64,000 bases of DNA from Haliea sp. (GCA_024642245.1 JAHEBM010000005.1:12271-76270); one strand, 5' to 3'. Positions 44,523-54,616 are shown, counted from the stretch's first letter. Notes: generated from the letters alone by a model not told the origin. Numbers and translations: made by a program.

Positions 44523-45557
44523 TCAGTTGCTTATTTTACCCGGCGGCGAGGAGCGCTCAATCATGCCGCAACTCTGTTCACCGCCCCAGCGATAGCGGGC
44601 ATGGGCCTGTTGTACGATGGGAAAGTCCGGAGGCAAAATCGCGCTGCCTTTATTTACCGAGCGTGTGTTGATAAACGTTTCGCCCTCAACTGACACCTCG
44701 CCCCGGGCCGTTTCCAAAACGAATGACACCGTGTCGCCACTGGTTTGCAAGCGATCCAGCCACGGAATCCCGACTGCCCTGGCAGGCTGCAATACCCCAC
44801 TGCCGTCAAAAGTATAGCCTTCATTGAACGTGGGTTGACCATCGTCACGGGGTGGATAGACCATGAAGCCAAAGGCCTTACCGCTGGGGAACACCGCCGA
44901 CTGCCAGCAATGACCCCAGAAACCTTCCAGGCGGCGCACGCCCTGCCGCCGGATACGCAGCCCGTTACCTTGCACATCCAGTATCCTGTCCCCCACGCGC
45001 AACGAACCCTGCACGCGAAACAGCTGTTCATATCGGGGACTCATAAATCCCCCCTGTTCGCCTGTTAATGCCTGCCCCGCTTCCTGCACCAGGGAACCGG
45101 GCACCCAGGGTGGCACCGCCATGGTCATATCCAGGTCGAACTCGACAGCCACCGGCAACGGTGCATTGCACAGCTCGCCCCTGGCAAGCTGTGCAGCGGT
45201 TGTTTCAGGGGCCATTCCACGAAAACAGGCACTCCAGCGCCTGAAAGGCTCGTGACACTGGAAGCGGAGGGGGCCGGCGCCACGAATGGTCGGCCGCCCA
45301 CTCTCATCAAGCGCGGGCAGGGGCGCGTGTGTCTCCCGAAAACTCAGGACACGGCCATTGGCAAAGGCAATGTCCAGCCAGATATCGTGCCCGTCCCACT
45401 GCTCCGCCAACGCCTCGATGCCAATGCGCATGCCAAAACTGGCGTCGGCTGATTCTATCCAGACGTTAACGGCATCGCGCATCCCGGGATTGTCAGGTCG
45501 CCGGGCAAACACGCTCTCGCGCGAAAGGTCGATACCACCGCTAAGGTCTATCGTCAT
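44523..45557 (-). CDS. CrtC/DUF7064-like hydratase-fold protein
   Basis: 344 aa, no signal peptide. Two halves of a beta-rich fold: MTIDLSGGIDLS and VWIESADASFGMRIGIEAL at the start, then GFWGHCWQSAVFPSGKAFGF and PTFNEGYTFDGSGVL. The pattern (W-G-H-x-W and two lipocalin-like sheets) is that of carotenoid hydratase CrtC/Diels-Alderase-like proteins and the domain now called DUF7064. A role in hydrating or cyclising a hydrophobic compound is plausible (inference). 26 bp downstream of the DUF502 gene, likely co-transcribed. Confidence 0.55.
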   Translation of the reverse strand: MTIDLSGGIDLSRESVFARRPDNPGMRDAVNVWIESADASFGMRIGIEALAEQWDGHDIWLDIAFANGRVLSFRETHAPLPALDESGRPTIRGAGPLRFQCHEPFRRWSACFRGMAPETTAAQLARGELCNAPLPVAVEFDLDMTMAVPPWVPGSLVQEAGQALTGEQGGFMSPRYEQLFRVQGSLRVGDRILDVQGNGLRIRRQGVRRLEGFWGHCWQSAVFPSGKAFGFMVYPPRDDGQPTFNEGYTFDGSGVLQPARAVGIPWLDRLQTSGDTVSFVLETARGEVSVEGETFINTRSVNKGSAILPPDFPIVQQAHARYRWGGEQSCGMIERSSPPGKISN

Positions 45558-45583
45558 GTTTCAGCTCACCCCGACCCGTCTTT

Positions 45584-46195
45584 TCATTGGTTTCTGACAG
45601 CTTGTTGAACGCCGCCGGTTTCAGCGGTCTGGGCACCCCCGGTCAGCGCCAGGCGCATGGCATCCTGCATACTGATATCGAGTGACTCCAGCTTGTCCCG
45701 GCCAATATAGTAGGTATGACCGCCGATCTGGTAACTCATCGGCACATATACACCCACCCGGTCCTCACCGGGAAACAGCCTTTTCCCGCTGGCCTCCCCG
45801 GTGACAAAGCCTATCTGGTACCTTCCGTTACCGACATCCACCCGCACAACGGATTGCGTTTGCGAGTCCCTGCCGAGCTGGAAGACCGTACTGATATCGC
45901 TGATAGAGGCAAAGATGGATTTCGCCAGCGGGATTTTTCTCACCAGCCTTTCACCCAGCCCGATGAGGTATCGCATACCATAGAGGTTCATCAGCAGGCC
46001 GACCCCGAACAGCAGCCCCAGCCCCGCCAACAGGCCCAGGCCGGGGAAGTAAAGGGAGTGAGGCAGGACAACAAGCAACAGGCCCCTGGTCACATGTTCC
46101 AGCGTGGACGCCAGCCAGTAAACCGCATACACGGTGAGCCCCAGTGGCAGGACGGTTCCCAGACCCTGCAGTACCAGTTTGAGTATATGTTTCAT
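45584..46195 (-). CDS. DUF502 family membrane protein
   Basis: 203 aa. Two helices (LQGLGTVLPLGLTVYAVYWLA and GLGLLAGLGLLFGVGLLMNL), then the family's RLVRKIPLAKSIFASISDI and RYQIGFVTGEASG motifs and the VYVPMSYQIGGHTYYI strand. DUF502 proteins are inner-membrane proteins of unknown function. Start at ATG 46195 (MKHILK) with GGGAGCG upstream; the frame opens at 46213. The protein has a Gln/Thr-rich C-terminal tail. Divergent from the GPW-repeat gene. Confidence 0.85.
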   Translation of the reverse strand: MKHILKLVLQGLGTVLPLGLTVYAVYWLASTLEHVTRGLLLVVLPHSLYFPGLGLLAGLGLLFGVGLLMNLYGMRYLIGLGERLVRKIPLAKSIFASISDISTVFQLGRDSQTQSVVRVDVGNGRYQIGFVTGEASGKRLFPGEDRVGVYVPMSYQIGGHTYYIGRDKLESLDISMQDAMRLALTGGAQTAETGGVQQAVRNQ

Positions 46196-46376
46196 AACGC
46201 TCCCGCGAGCCAAAACCCGATATACAGTAACATTTCACCACAGTAGCGGCACCCGTATCGCCGGAATACACAGCAGGCCCGGTACCTGTTTGTCGAGAGC
46301 AGACTGGCCGAAGCCGTTTGAAGCATCTATCCTCTGTTTTTCACTGTGTCACTACAACGACTGAAAAGGTGTCGTC

Positions 46377-48575
46377 ATGCAAAACGCCCCGCGCCCCGAT
46401 CTTGCCCTGTTATCCGCTTTGGCCCTGTTGCTGGCCACCATCCTTCTGCCAGCCACTGCGCGTGCCGTCGAATGGCCGCAGGAGATCACCGCCAAGGAGG
46501 GCACGATCGTGATCTACCAGCCGCAGCCCGAATCCCTCACCGGTAACCAGTTAACGGGCCGTGCGGCTTTTTCGCTGGAACTCAACGGATCACAGGAGCC
46601 TGTCTTCGGCGCCTTCTGGTTCACCGCTAATATCGACACCGACCGGGACACGGATACCGCACTGGTGCGCAGCATCAAGGTCTCACGCGTGAGCTGGGCG
46701 GATTCCAATGACGCACAGGAGCAACGTTTCAGCAGCATTATTGAGAACGCCGTCCCGGAGAACGGATTCAGCATTTCCCTGGACCGGCTTTCCGCCAGCC
46801 TTTCCACAGCGGAACAGGAACAGAAGAGTCTCGACGAGCTGAAGAACGAACCCCCGGAAATCGTGTTCCGGGACCAGCTGGCGGTATTGCTGGCATACGA
46901 TGGCGAGCCGCGTTTCTCGGCGGTGGAAGACAGTCATTACGAACGTGCGCTCAACGCGCCATTCGTCGTGGTACGCAATACCAAAAGCCGCGAATGCTTC
47001 CTGAGCAGTGGCACGCTCTGGTACCGGGCAAATGATCCACTGGGACCCTGGACACCGACCGAAAAGCCGCCGGCGGACCTGGTCAAAATGCTGCCGGCGC
47101 CCGATACGGCGGACGCAGCACCCACCACGCCCCCCGAGATCGTCGTGGCCACCAAACCCACGGACCTGATCTCCACCCAGGGCAAGCCCGCCTGGGATTC
47201 GCTGCCCGGTGGCGCCCTGCTCTATGTGACCAACACGGAGACCCCGTGGCTGCGGGAGCTGTCTACCAACAATATGTATGTACTGCTGTCCGGCCGCTGG
47301 TACCGGTCCAAATCACAGTCCGGCCCGTGGACCTTTGTGCGCGCCGATGAATTGCCCGCCTCTTTCAAGGACATTCCCCCGGCATCCGATATCGGCGGCC
47401 TGCGGGTAGCGGTTGCGGGCACCGACGAGGCCGAGCAGGCGCTGCTGGATGCCCAGATACCCCAGACCGCCGCTATCAAGCGCAGCGAGGCCACGCTTAC
47501 CGTCGACTACGACGGTACACCCAGGTTCGAGAAAATATCCGGCACACAGGTGGCCTACGCGGTGAATACCGGTGCGCAGGTCCTGCAGATCGACAAACGC
47601 TATTACGCCGTGGACAACGGGGTGTGGTTCACCGCCACGTCGGCGACCGGACCCTGGGTGGTGGCAGACGAAATTCCCTCGGAGGAAATCAGCAAGATTC
47701 CACCGAGTTCCCCGGTGTACAACACCACCTACGTCAACATCTACCAGTCCACCCCGGAGATTGTTTACGTCGGCTACACGCCGGGTTACATGTGGTCGTT
47801 CCCCTATTACGGCGTGCCGGTGTACGGTACCGGCTGGTATTACCCTCCCTATTGGGGTCGCTACTATTACCCGCGTCCGCCCACCTGGGGTTTTCATGTC
47901 GGCTACAACCCCTGGACAGGCTGGAATTACGGTGTGAGCTGGAGCAACGGCTTTTTCAGTTTCGGCATGAGTTGGGGCGGAGGCTGGAACGGGCCCTATC
48001 GGCCGTGGGGCTGTTGCAACGGCTGGTACGGTGGCGGCTACCGCCGTCCGCCAACAATCATCAATACCGGGGATATCAATATCGGCAACAATGTCAATTT
48101 CGGCAACAGGACGAATATCGAAAACCGCATAGGCAATAACGGGATCAAGCTCGCCGACCGCAGCGACAACCTGTACAACCGTCCGGCGAACCGCACCCGC
48201 AATGTGGACCGGGCCACCGCAACCCGCGACCTGAAACAGGCGCGGCCTGCCGCCAAGCGTCCCAATGACGTGTATGTCGATCGCAACGGCAATGTCGCCC
48301 GCCACACCGGGGACGGCTGGGAGCAACGGGAGAATGGGCGCTGGCAGGCCGACTCAGGGACAAAAAACGCACAGCGACCGGGTACACCCGCGACCAGGGA
48401 TATACCGAAGCCGGCCAATCCCCCTGCCGCGCAACGACCGGCGACAAAACCGGCCGCCACAGGGCGCCAGACACTGGATCACTCGAGCCTGAATCGTGCC
48501 CAGGCCGCCCGCAGCACAGGCCTGTCGCGGGAAATGAGCCGGGCCAGGCCCATGCGCACCGGGGGCCGGCGCTGA
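46377..48575 (+). CDS. Large exported GPW-repeat protein (carbohydrate-binding family V/XII-like)
   Basis: 732 aa with a signal peptide (ALLLATILLPATARA). Three repeats share the W-Y-x-(A/S)-x-x-x-x-G-P-W pattern: LWYRANDPLGPWTPT, RWYRSKSQSGPWTFV and VWFTATSATGPWVVA; they resemble the short carbohydrate-binding repeats found in family V/XII proteins. A Tyr-, Trp- and Gly-rich segment (about residues 470-565) and a Pro/Arg-rich basic C-terminus follow. Probably an outer-surface or periplasmic polymer-binding protein. ATG at 46377, after AAAAGGTG. Function unknown. Confidence 0.7.
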   Translation: MQNAPRPDLALLSALALLLATILLPATARAVEWPQEITAKEGTIVIYQPQPESLTGNQLTGRAAFSLELNGSQEPVFGAFWFTANIDTDRDTDTALVRSIKVSRVSWADSNDAQEQRFSSIIENAVPENGFSISLDRLSASLSTAEQEQKSLDELKNEPPEIVFRDQLAVLLAYDGEPRFSAVEDSHYERALNAPFVVVRNTKSRECFLSSGTLWYRANDPLGPWTPTEKPPADLVKMLPAPDTADAAPTTPPEIVVATKPTDLISTQGKPAWDSLPGGALLYVTNTETPWLRELSTNNMYVLLSGRWYRSKSQSGPWTFVRADELPASFKDIPPASDIGGLRVAVAGTDEAEQALLDAQIPQTAAIKRSEATLTVDYDGTPRFEKISGTQVAYAVNTGAQVLQIDKRYYAVDNGVWFTATSATGPWVVADEIPSEEISKIPPSSPVYNTTYVNIYQSTPEIVYVGYTPGYMWSFPYYGVPVYGTGWYYPPYWGRYYYPRPPTWGFHVGYNPWTGWNYGVSWSNGFFSFGMSWGGGWNGPYRPWGCCNGWYGGGYRRPPTIINTGDINIGNNVNFGNRTNIENRIGNNGIKLADRSDNLYNRPANRTRNVDRATATRDLKQARPAAKRPNDVYVDRNGNVARHTGDGWEQRENGRWQADSGTKNAQRPGTPATRDIPKPANPPAAQRPATKPAATGRQTLDHSSLNRAQAARSTGLSREMSRARPMRTGGRR

Positions 48576-48660
48576 CGGGCAAGCCGTCGGCATTCTCAAG
48601 GAAAACAAGCCGGCCTCCGGTACAATGCGCAGGCCGCACTGTTACCAGGAGAAATAGACG

Positions 48661-49110
48661 TTGGATATTTGGGTCGATGCCGATGCCTGCCCGGGCGTGA
48701 TCAAGGACATTTTATTTCGAGCCGCCCAGCGCACTGGCCTGCAACTCACCCTGGTGGCAAACCACGCGCTCCCCGTGCCGCCGAATGCCAATATTCGCAT
48801 GCTACAGGTCAGTTCCGGTTTTGACGTGGCCGATGATGAAATCGCCAAATTGGCCAAACCGGGTGACCTGGTCATAACCGGCGACATACCGCTGGCTGCC
48901 GAGGTGATTGCAAAAGGTGCCCACGTGCTCAGTGCACGCGGCGAGCGCCTGACGGCTGACAACATCAAGCCGCGACTCAACATGCGTGACTTTATGGATA
49001 CGATGCGTTCCAGCGGCATGCAGTCAGGCGGCCCGCCACCGATGAATAATCAGGACAAGCAGCGGTTTGCGAACCAGCTGGACAGCTTGTTGGCCAAATC
49101 CCGGCAATAG
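48661..49110 (+). CDS. yaiI: YaiI/YqxD family protein (DUF188)
   Basis: 149 aa. [20 protein letters not shown] at the N-terminus, [13 protein letters not shown]-like [18 protein letters not shown] and FMDTMRSSG are the DUF188 hallmarks. The fold is PIN-like, suggesting a nuclease, though function is not established. The start is TTG with AGGAG upstream. Stands alone between the GPW-repeat protein and the GFA gene. Confidence 0.92.
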   Translation: MDIWVDADACPGVIKDILFRAAQRTGLQLTLVANHALPVPPNANIRMLQVSSGFDVADDEIAKLAKPGDLVITGDIPLAAEVIAKGAHVLSARGERLTADNIKPRLNMRDFMDTMRSSGMQSGGPPPMNNQDKQRFANQLDSLLAKSRQ

Positions 49111-49127
49111 CAACCGGGGAGCCGGAC

Positions 49128-49544
49128 TTACATACGCGGATTCTTTTCAAATGCCGGGCTGCTCGAGTCAACCGGCGACCAGGGTTCCGCGGAGCAGCTC
49201 CAGAAACTCGAATCGACGACCACCCAGCTACCGTCGTCGAGCGTACCGGCCTTCACAAAGCGGGTGGCGGGCATCTCTTCAAGATAACTGATCAACTGGG
49301 ATCCACAACTGGGACAAAAGCCCCGCGTCACATGGCCGCCATCGGTGCCGGTGACCGTATATGTGCTGATTTCGCCCTCGGTTGACAGCGCCTGTGTGGG
49401 CACCATTATTATCGTCGCCTTGCCGCTGCCGGTGACCTTCTGGCAGTCCTTGCAATGGCAATGGTGAGCGGATATGGCCTGCTCCCGGTCAAACTGATAC
49501 CGAAAGCTTCCGCAAAGGCATCCGCCGGTCGTCATGGTAGTCAT
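49128..49544 (-). CDS. GFA family (CENP-V/GFA-type) zinc protein
   Basis: 138 aa. Zinc-binding Cys clusters CLCGSFRYQF, HHCHCKDCQKVTG and FCPSCGSQL show the glutathione-dependent formaldehyde-activating (GFA) fold. Most members have unknown substrates; glutathione adducts or small thiols are likely. ATG at 49544 follows AAGGAGCAGG. The upstream small membrane gene ends 43 bp before it. Confidence 0.9.
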   Translation of the reverse strand: MTTMTTGGCLCGSFRYQFDREQAISAHHCHCKDCQKVTGSGKATIIMVPTQALSTEGEISTYTVTGTDGGHVTRGFCPSCGSQLISYLEEMPATRFVKAGTLDDGSWVVVDSSFWSCSAEPWSPVDSSSPAFEKNPRM

Positions 49545-49587
49545 CGTGCCCTGCTCCTTGCTATAGGTGACCTGCCTGCGACACAGT

Positions 49588-49779
49588 TTACCCAATTACC
49601 GCTTTTAATGCGCCAGGACTCCTCCCTCGACGGTGCCCGGGTGCGCCGTCTTCACCGGCATCGCGCAGAAACTGCAGGATAACGCCTTCCTGTATTTTGA
49701 ATTTCACCCAGCGGTAAAGCGCGAGATGCGCCGCGACAGCGACCAACACGACCAGTGCAATAACAAGCTGTGACTCCAT
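49588..49779 (-). CDS. Small single-pass membrane protein
   Basis: 63 aa: one helix (LVIALVVLVAVAAHLALY), then WVKFKIQEGVILQFLRDAGEDGAP and a basic tail (GHRRGRSPG). The body after the helix resembles a known type of small protein whose longer relatives carry a helix-turn-helix there; the tail after GEDGAP may be frameshifted or shortened (inference). In-frame ATGs at 49794 or 49863 are alternatives. Upstream of the GFA gene on the same strand. Confidence 0.5.
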   Translation of the reverse strand: MESQLVIALVVLVAVAAHLALYRWVKFKIQEGVILQFLRDAGEDGAPGHRRGRSPGALKAVIG

Positions 49780-49917
49780 TGCTGCGGCCCCCATCTCGAT
49801 CACTTCCGACGACACCCAGGCACTGGCATACAATGTGGACCCTTTGTCATTGCTATTCAACAATCCTTCGATAGTGTAATACGATGACGGTGTATCACGC
49901 CCGGGAGAAAACCCCAG

Positions 49918-51807
49918 ATGCCCGCTTCAACGCCCTTACGATTGTACCGCATGATTTTGCTCTGCCTGCTGCAGGCCGCTGCGGCAACAGCGCAGGACGC
50001 CCCCCCGCAGGATTTCGCCCGGGCTACGGCGGCGCTGCCCGGGATGACCATCTACCGGGCAAGGGAAGTCGTCACCCTCGATCCCGCCAGGCCAACGGCG
50101 CAGGCCGTGGCCGTCGTTGGCGATCGCATACTCGCCGTCGGAGAACTGGAGGAGCTTAAAAAGGCAGCCGGTAAACAGCCTTACACGGTGAGCGACGTAT
50201 TCGCCAGGCAGGTCATCGTCCCGGGATTCATCGCCCAGCATGACCACCCGATGCTCGCGGCACTCACCATGACAAGCGAGATCATCGCCATCGAGGACTG
50301 GGTGCTGCCGCAGGGTATTGCGAGAGCCGCAAAAAACCGCGGGCAATACCTGCAGCGACTTGCCGAGGCGAACGACAGGCTCAAGGACCCAAACGAGATA
50401 CTTATCACCTGGGGTTACCACCAGTACTTTCACGGCGAGCTGGGCAAAGCCGACCTGGACGCTATAAGCAACTCCAGGCCAATTATCGTCTGGCACCGGT
50501 CGGCCCACGAGTTTTTCCTGAACACCGCCGCCGAGCGCAAATTCGGTGTTACGGCAGACTGGTTCGACAAGCAAAGCGCCAGCATAAAAAGCCAGTCGGA
50601 CTTTGCCAACGCGCACTACCGGGAGCAGGCCGCCTTTGCGGTCATGCCCCTGATAACACCGGCACTGGCCTCACCTGAGAGATTCCGTAAAGGCCTGGAA
50701 TTTGTACAGAGCTACTACCACGCCAATGGCGTCACCCTGGGATGCGAACCCGGCGGACTTGCATCCAGACCAATGCAGGATGCGCAAAACGCGGTGCTCA
50801 GTGAAGCCACCTCGCCTTTTCGCTTTTACTTCATCATCGATGGCAAGACCATCACCGGCGCCTACCCGGACGAACAGGTTGCGAAGGAAAGCGAGAAGAT
50901 CCTGGCCTGGGGGCGAGGTATGACCGCCTACCTTCCAAAGCAGGTCAAGCTTTTTGCCGACGGTGCTATTTTCTCCCAGGCGATGCAGGTCAATGGCGGC
51001 TACACGGACGGACACAGGGGCGAGTGGATGATGGACCCCGACTTTTTCGCCAGAACGTTCCGGGTGTATTGGGATCTCGCCTACCAGTTGCATGTACACG
51101 TCAATGGCGATGCGGGCCTGGATATGGTCCTCGACCAGCTTGAACTGAACATGCGTCGCCACCCCAGGCCCGATCACCGCACCGTGATCATTCACTTTGC
51201 CATCTCCACACCCGAGCAGGTGGCGCGGATCAAGCACCTGGGCGCTATCGTCAGCGGAAACCCTTACTACCCGATTGCACTGGCAGATAACTACCGCGTC
51301 AATGGCCTGGATCCACAACGAGCCGACCCGATGGTCAGAATGGGTGACGTGGAGAGGGCGGGTATTTCCTATTCGTTCCACTCCGACATGCCAATGGCAC
51401 CGGGGCAACCCTTGTTCCTGATGTGGTCCGGCGTCAACCGGGTGACCAATGACGGTAACTTGCGCGCGCCCGGGCAGCGTGTCAGCCGCCTTGGTGCATT
51501 GAAGGCCGTCACACTCGATGCCGCTTACTCACTGCAGCTGGAAAAAGACGTCGGCAGTATCGAACCCGGCAAGCTGGCCAACTTCACGATACTGTCTGAC
51601 AACCCGGTTACCTCGGATCCGATGAAAATCAAGGATATCGCGGTATGGGGAACCGTCCAGGAGGGCCGGGTACTGCCGGTAGAACCAGCCGTCAACACTC
51701 CCACGACACCACTGGGCTATCGTATCGGTGCCGCTCCAGCGGCAGACTTCGCCCAGGCGTCAGCCCGCTCCCTCGCGGATTTACTGCATCACCGACACGG
51801 GAATTGA
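49918..51807 (+). CDS. Amidohydrolase family protein (YtcJ-like), exported
   Basis: 629 aa. Signal peptide (ILLCLLQAAAATAQ) then a metal-dependent amidohydrolase barrel: N-terminal beta domain, VPGFIAQHDHP (His108, His110), a mid-barrel KLFADGAIFS, YQLHVHVNGDAGLDMVL, VIIHFAIS and a late SFHSDMPMAPGQP (Asp). It is closest to YtcJ/AtuA-like imidazolonepropionase-family proteins. A periplasmic hydrolase of amides or cyclic amides. ATG at 49918 with GGGAG upstream; ATG at 49951 is possible. The following small gene overlaps its stop. Confidence 0.88.
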   Translation: MPASTPLRLYRMILLCLLQAAAATAQDAPPQDFARATAALPGMTIYRAREVVTLDPARPTAQAVAVVGDRILAVGELEELKKAAGKQPYTVSDVFARQVIVPGFIAQHDHPMLAALTMTSEIIAIEDWVLPQGIARAAKNRGQYLQRLAEANDRLKDPNEILITWGYHQYFHGELGKADLDAISNSRPIIVWHRSAHEFFLNTAAERKFGVTADWFDKQSASIKSQSDFANAHYREQAAFAVMPLITPALASPERFRKGLEFVQSYYHANGVTLGCEPGGLASRPMQDAQNAVLSEATSPFRFYFIIDGKTITGAYPDEQVAKESEKILAWGRGMTAYLPKQVKLFADGAIFSQAMQVNGGYTDGHRGEWMMDPDFFARTFRVYWDLAYQLHVHVNGDAGLDMVLDQLELNMRRHPRPDHRTVIIHFAISTPEQVARIKHLGAIVSGNPYYPIALADNYRVNGLDPQRADPMVRMGDVERAGISYSFHSDMPMAPGQPLFLMWSGVNRVTNDGNLRAPGQRVSRLGALKAVTLDAAYSLQLEKDVGSIEPGKLANFTILSDNPVTSDPMKIKDIAVWGTVQEGRVLPVEPAVNTPTTPLGYRIGAAPAADFAQASARSLADLLHHRHGN

Positions 51808-52223
51808 GCACGAATGCGTCTGTATCCGCGCCTGGATGCGCCAACAAGCGCAAGGCAGCCACCCGGCGGTTCGGCACGCGAATGGCCGCCAGGACGAAAC
51901 GCGTTGCCGCCAAAAGTATTGCGGCCATTCCCGCAGAGGCCATTGCATTCATCGGCGTGGCGGTACTGGTGGCCGACACCAGCTATGAACTCTATGCCGC
52001 CTGCCAGAATCTCAGGGACCTGGATCAGCTGTATACTGATTTGGATATGGACGAGGCGATTGCGGATGATGCTGTCCACACTGCCTGCAACCCCGAATTG
52101 CCGGATCCGCGTGAAGTCTGGAAGGGAGTTATGCAAAAGAGCAGCCAGTGGTGGCAGCGTTTGGCCGATGAGGTGTCGCTCAGTGGAGCCCAGGAGCCCA
52201 TTCAGTCATTTGCGGTCCGCTGA
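51804..52223 (+). CDS. Hypothetical protein with N-terminal basic region and one helix
   Basis: 139 aa. A basic N-terminus (NKRKAATRRFGTRMAARTKR) leads to a hydrophobic helix (IPAEAIAFIGVAVLVADTSYEL) and a short acidic domain (NLRDLDQLYTDLDMDEA). Start codon uncertain: a TTG at 51804 overlaps the amidohydrolase stop by four bases (TTGA), while an ATG at 51882 would give 113 aa. The amidohydrolase overlap suggests coupling. The family is not recognised; similar basic-helix-acidic proteins occur in other proteobacteria, from memory. Confidence 0.5.
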   Translation: MSTNASVSAPGCANKRKAATRRFGTRMAARTKRVAAKSIAAIPAEAIAFIGVAVLVADTSYELYAACQNLRDLDQLYTDLDMDEAIADDAVHTACNPELPDPREVWKGVMQKSSQWWQRLADEVSLSGAQEPIQSFAVR

Positions 52224-52268
52224 GATGTCGTTACCTTCAGGTCAAGCAGTCAATACAGGGCCAGGCAG

Positions 52269-54089
52269 ATGAAATTGCATCGAGTCTCTATCGCATTGCT
52301 GATCGTAGCGGCGATGTCAGTGGTGGCGTATGTCGCAACACACCGGGATTGGGCGGCCAGGTACTGGCAAGCCGCAACACACCAGTCACATGGGCCCGCT
52401 AAACAGCGATCACCCGATCCTGGCAGGATCCCGCTGGAACTTGGCGAACGGGACACTTTTTACCTGGTTCCCCATATAGCCCGGGTCAAGGGAACAGACC
52501 CCGGGTCCCTGGCGCAATTGAAAGAGACCCTCGACTTCATCGAACCCGGTGGCGCAAGCGGCAGGGTCCAGCTCGGGTTTACCGCCATCGTCTCGCTCTA
52601 TGACATTTTCGAAAAGTCCTCGGGACAGTGGACAACCAATACGACGGACCTCGAGGGAAAGCTTGAGTTTGCGGCACGGGAACACCGCCCGGTGGTGGTG
52701 TATATCAAGGGGAATCACTTTGCGCACTCGAGTGAACTCGTGCTTGAACTTTCAGCGGACAGGGATAACCTGACGACGTTTCGGGACGGGAGTGTGCCCA
52801 GCGAAACCTACTTCACCAGCAAGCTGAACCCGGGCTCACTCACTACTGATCCAGCGGTCCCCCTGGTGATGCGCCGGCAACAGGCGCTGGCGGCCATCGG
52901 TGCCGTCCTGGCACGCTTTGAGGCCGAACACCCCGGCCTGCTGCTGGGTGTGCTTCTCAACGGCGAAACACACCACCTGTTTCGCAACTTTTACAGCGGC
53001 ACCGGCACCGTCAGGGACGCGCAGTTCACGGATTACAGCCCGCGTTCTATCGCCGGCTTCGGTGCATACTTGCGCGCCAGGCAATCCGGCCTGCCGGCCA
53101 GGAGTATCCTGAATATCGATTACAACCACTTCGATGCCGGCAGTATAAAAATCGAAGGCTGGGTTGCCCGCCAGGATGATCATCCATTGCGGTCGGTGGA
53201 TGACCGGTACGACAGTCACCGGGTCAATATTTATATCAACGGCGTAAAAGCCGGCTCCACGTTTACGAATCTCAACCGGCTCGACGTGTACGAGGCGATC
53301 CCGGAAATCACCAACCCCAACTCCGGCTTCAGCTTTTTCTGGGACTACCGGGGGGTCGCTGCGGGGAGCTACGGCATTCAGGCCGTACTGGAAGTCGCAG
53401 GTCGCGAATACGAAATCGGGCAGGCCCGAATTACCGTTCAGCATGACGCCGCGACACCCGTGGACGGGGTAAAGCCGGCTTTTGGGGATTTCGCTTCCCT
53501 GGGCAAAGCCGGCTATACCGGTTACCTGGATGCACCAAAAAACAAGGAAACGGCACTCTACAGCGAGGTGGCACGGCAGTGGCTGGATTATCGCGCCCAA
53601 CAGATCGTCGACCAGGTCAATTTCATGGGTGACACGCTCACGCGATCCGGCGTCAGCAAGGCCAGTATCTATACCTACCAGTTGACACCCTGGCTGGTGG
53701 GGCGCTGGAACGCCGACCTGTTCGGCGTTGGCCGGGACTTCTTTAACAAGGTGAAATACCATGCGGGCGTCACCACCTACGGTGGCAATACGCTGAATCC
53801 AGCGGTGCTGGACTATCTGCCCAGGCAGGAAGCGTATGCGGTTACCGAATGGCACCCGCAGCTGGACCGCTCACCCCTGGCGCCCCTGGCGAGCCTTAAA
53901 TACCATTACGACAACGGGGCGAAATTTGTATCGCCTTACTATTTCGAACTCCGGTCCGGCTGGGAGAAATACGAAAAGATCGGGGCGGGGGATCCCGACG
54001 CCCATTCACGGATGCTGCTGACGCCTACAAATGAGCGCATGGGTTCAAACTACGTATACCAGGCGGTAAAACGATTCGCTGCCTACTGA
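52269..54089 (+). CDS. Exported protein with glycoside-hydrolase-like TIM-barrel features
   Basis: 606 aa. N-terminal signal anchor (IALLIVAAMSVVAYVA). A region with LLGVLLNGETHHLFRNFYSG and FTDYSPRSIAGFGAYLRAR (about residues 230-275) resembles the catalytic face of GH42/GH14-type barrels (G-x-x-N-E and D-Y-S-P-x-x-I-x-x-F). A beta domain (about 290-395) and a later stretch follow. It ends near FVSPYYFELRSGWEKYEK. Related to a beta-galactosidase-type hydrolase, but the catalytic pair cannot be assigned with certainty. Separate from the genes around it. Confidence 0.5.
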   Translation: MKLHRVSIALLIVAAMSVVAYVATHRDWAARYWQAATHQSHGPAKQRSPDPGRIPLELGERDTFYLVPHIARVKGTDPGSLAQLKETLDFIEPGGASGRVQLGFTAIVSLYDIFEKSSGQWTTNTTDLEGKLEFAAREHRPVVVYIKGNHFAHSSELVLELSADRDNLTTFRDGSVPSETYFTSKLNPGSLTTDPAVPLVMRRQQALAAIGAVLARFEAEHPGLLLGVLLNGETHHLFRNFYSGTGTVRDAQFTDYSPRSIAGFGAYLRARQSGLPARSILNIDYNHFDAGSIKIEGWVARQDDHPLRSVDDRYDSHRVNIYINGVKAGSTFTNLNRLDVYEAIPEITNPNSGFSFFWDYRGVAAGSYGIQAVLEVAGREYEIGQARITVQHDAATPVDGVKPAFGDFASLGKAGYTGYLDAPKNKETALYSEVARQWLDYRAQQIVDQVNFMGDTLTRSGVSKASIYTYQLTPWLVGRWNADLFGVGRDFFNKVKYHAGVTTYGGNTLNPAVLDYLPRQEAYAVTEWHPQLDRSPLAPLASLKYHYDNGAKFVSPYYFELRSGWEKYEKIGAGDPDAHSRMLLTPTNERMGSNYVYQAVKRFAAY

Positions 54090-54169
54090 AAACGGATAGC
54101 TGACAGCCAAAAACCCCAGCCAGGCAAACTACCCATATATTGCGGGGGCACTCACCAGGGGTGCCCGGA

Positions 54170-54616
54170 TTACCCAGTCACCGGTTGCATCAGCTCGATA
54201 CGCACCCCGTCGGGATCACTGCAGAACACAATGGGACCGAAAGCCGAGTCGACCCGGGTCCCGGGGTGGACTGTCCCGCCAAACTCCTCGACACGCGCGA
54301 GCACGGTTTCCAGGTCGTCTGTCACCAGGGTCAGGTGAGTGATGCCGCGCTGGTTCATCGGCCTGCGCTCAGCCGGCCCCACGACCTGGGTATCGATAAA
54401 ACCGATCAACTCCAGGGTGACTCCCCCGAGTTGCACCTGGTGGACCCGAAGTTTCGCACCGGGCAATTCGACCAGGGTATCAAAGGGCGTACCCAGCTCC
54501 GGAATCGATTGCTTGAGCGTGAAACCCAGGACCTCGGTATAAAAGCGCAGGGAGCGCTCCAGGTCTGACACGCAGATTCCCACGTGAGAAAAAGAAACAC
54601 CGGGTTGTTTGCCCAT
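54170..54616 (-). CDS. VOC family protein (glyoxalase/dioxygenase fold)
   Basis: 148 aa. FSHVGICVSDLERSLRFYTEVLGF begins the fold; GITHLTLVTDDLE and FCSDPDGVRIELMQPV end it, giving paired metal-binding His and Glu. It could be a glyoxalase, a dioxygenase or an isomerase. ATG at 54616 with an upstream AGGATAAGC site; the frame is open to 54703. Divergent from the sulfatase at 54878. Confidence 0.88.
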   Translation of the reverse strand: MGKQPGVSFSHVGICVSDLERSLRFYTEVLGFTLKQSIPELGTPFDTLVELPGAKLRVHQVQLGGVTLELIGFIDTQVVGPAERRPMNQRGITHLTLVTDDLETVLARVEEFGGTVHPGTRVDSAFGPIVFCSDPDGVRIELMQPVTG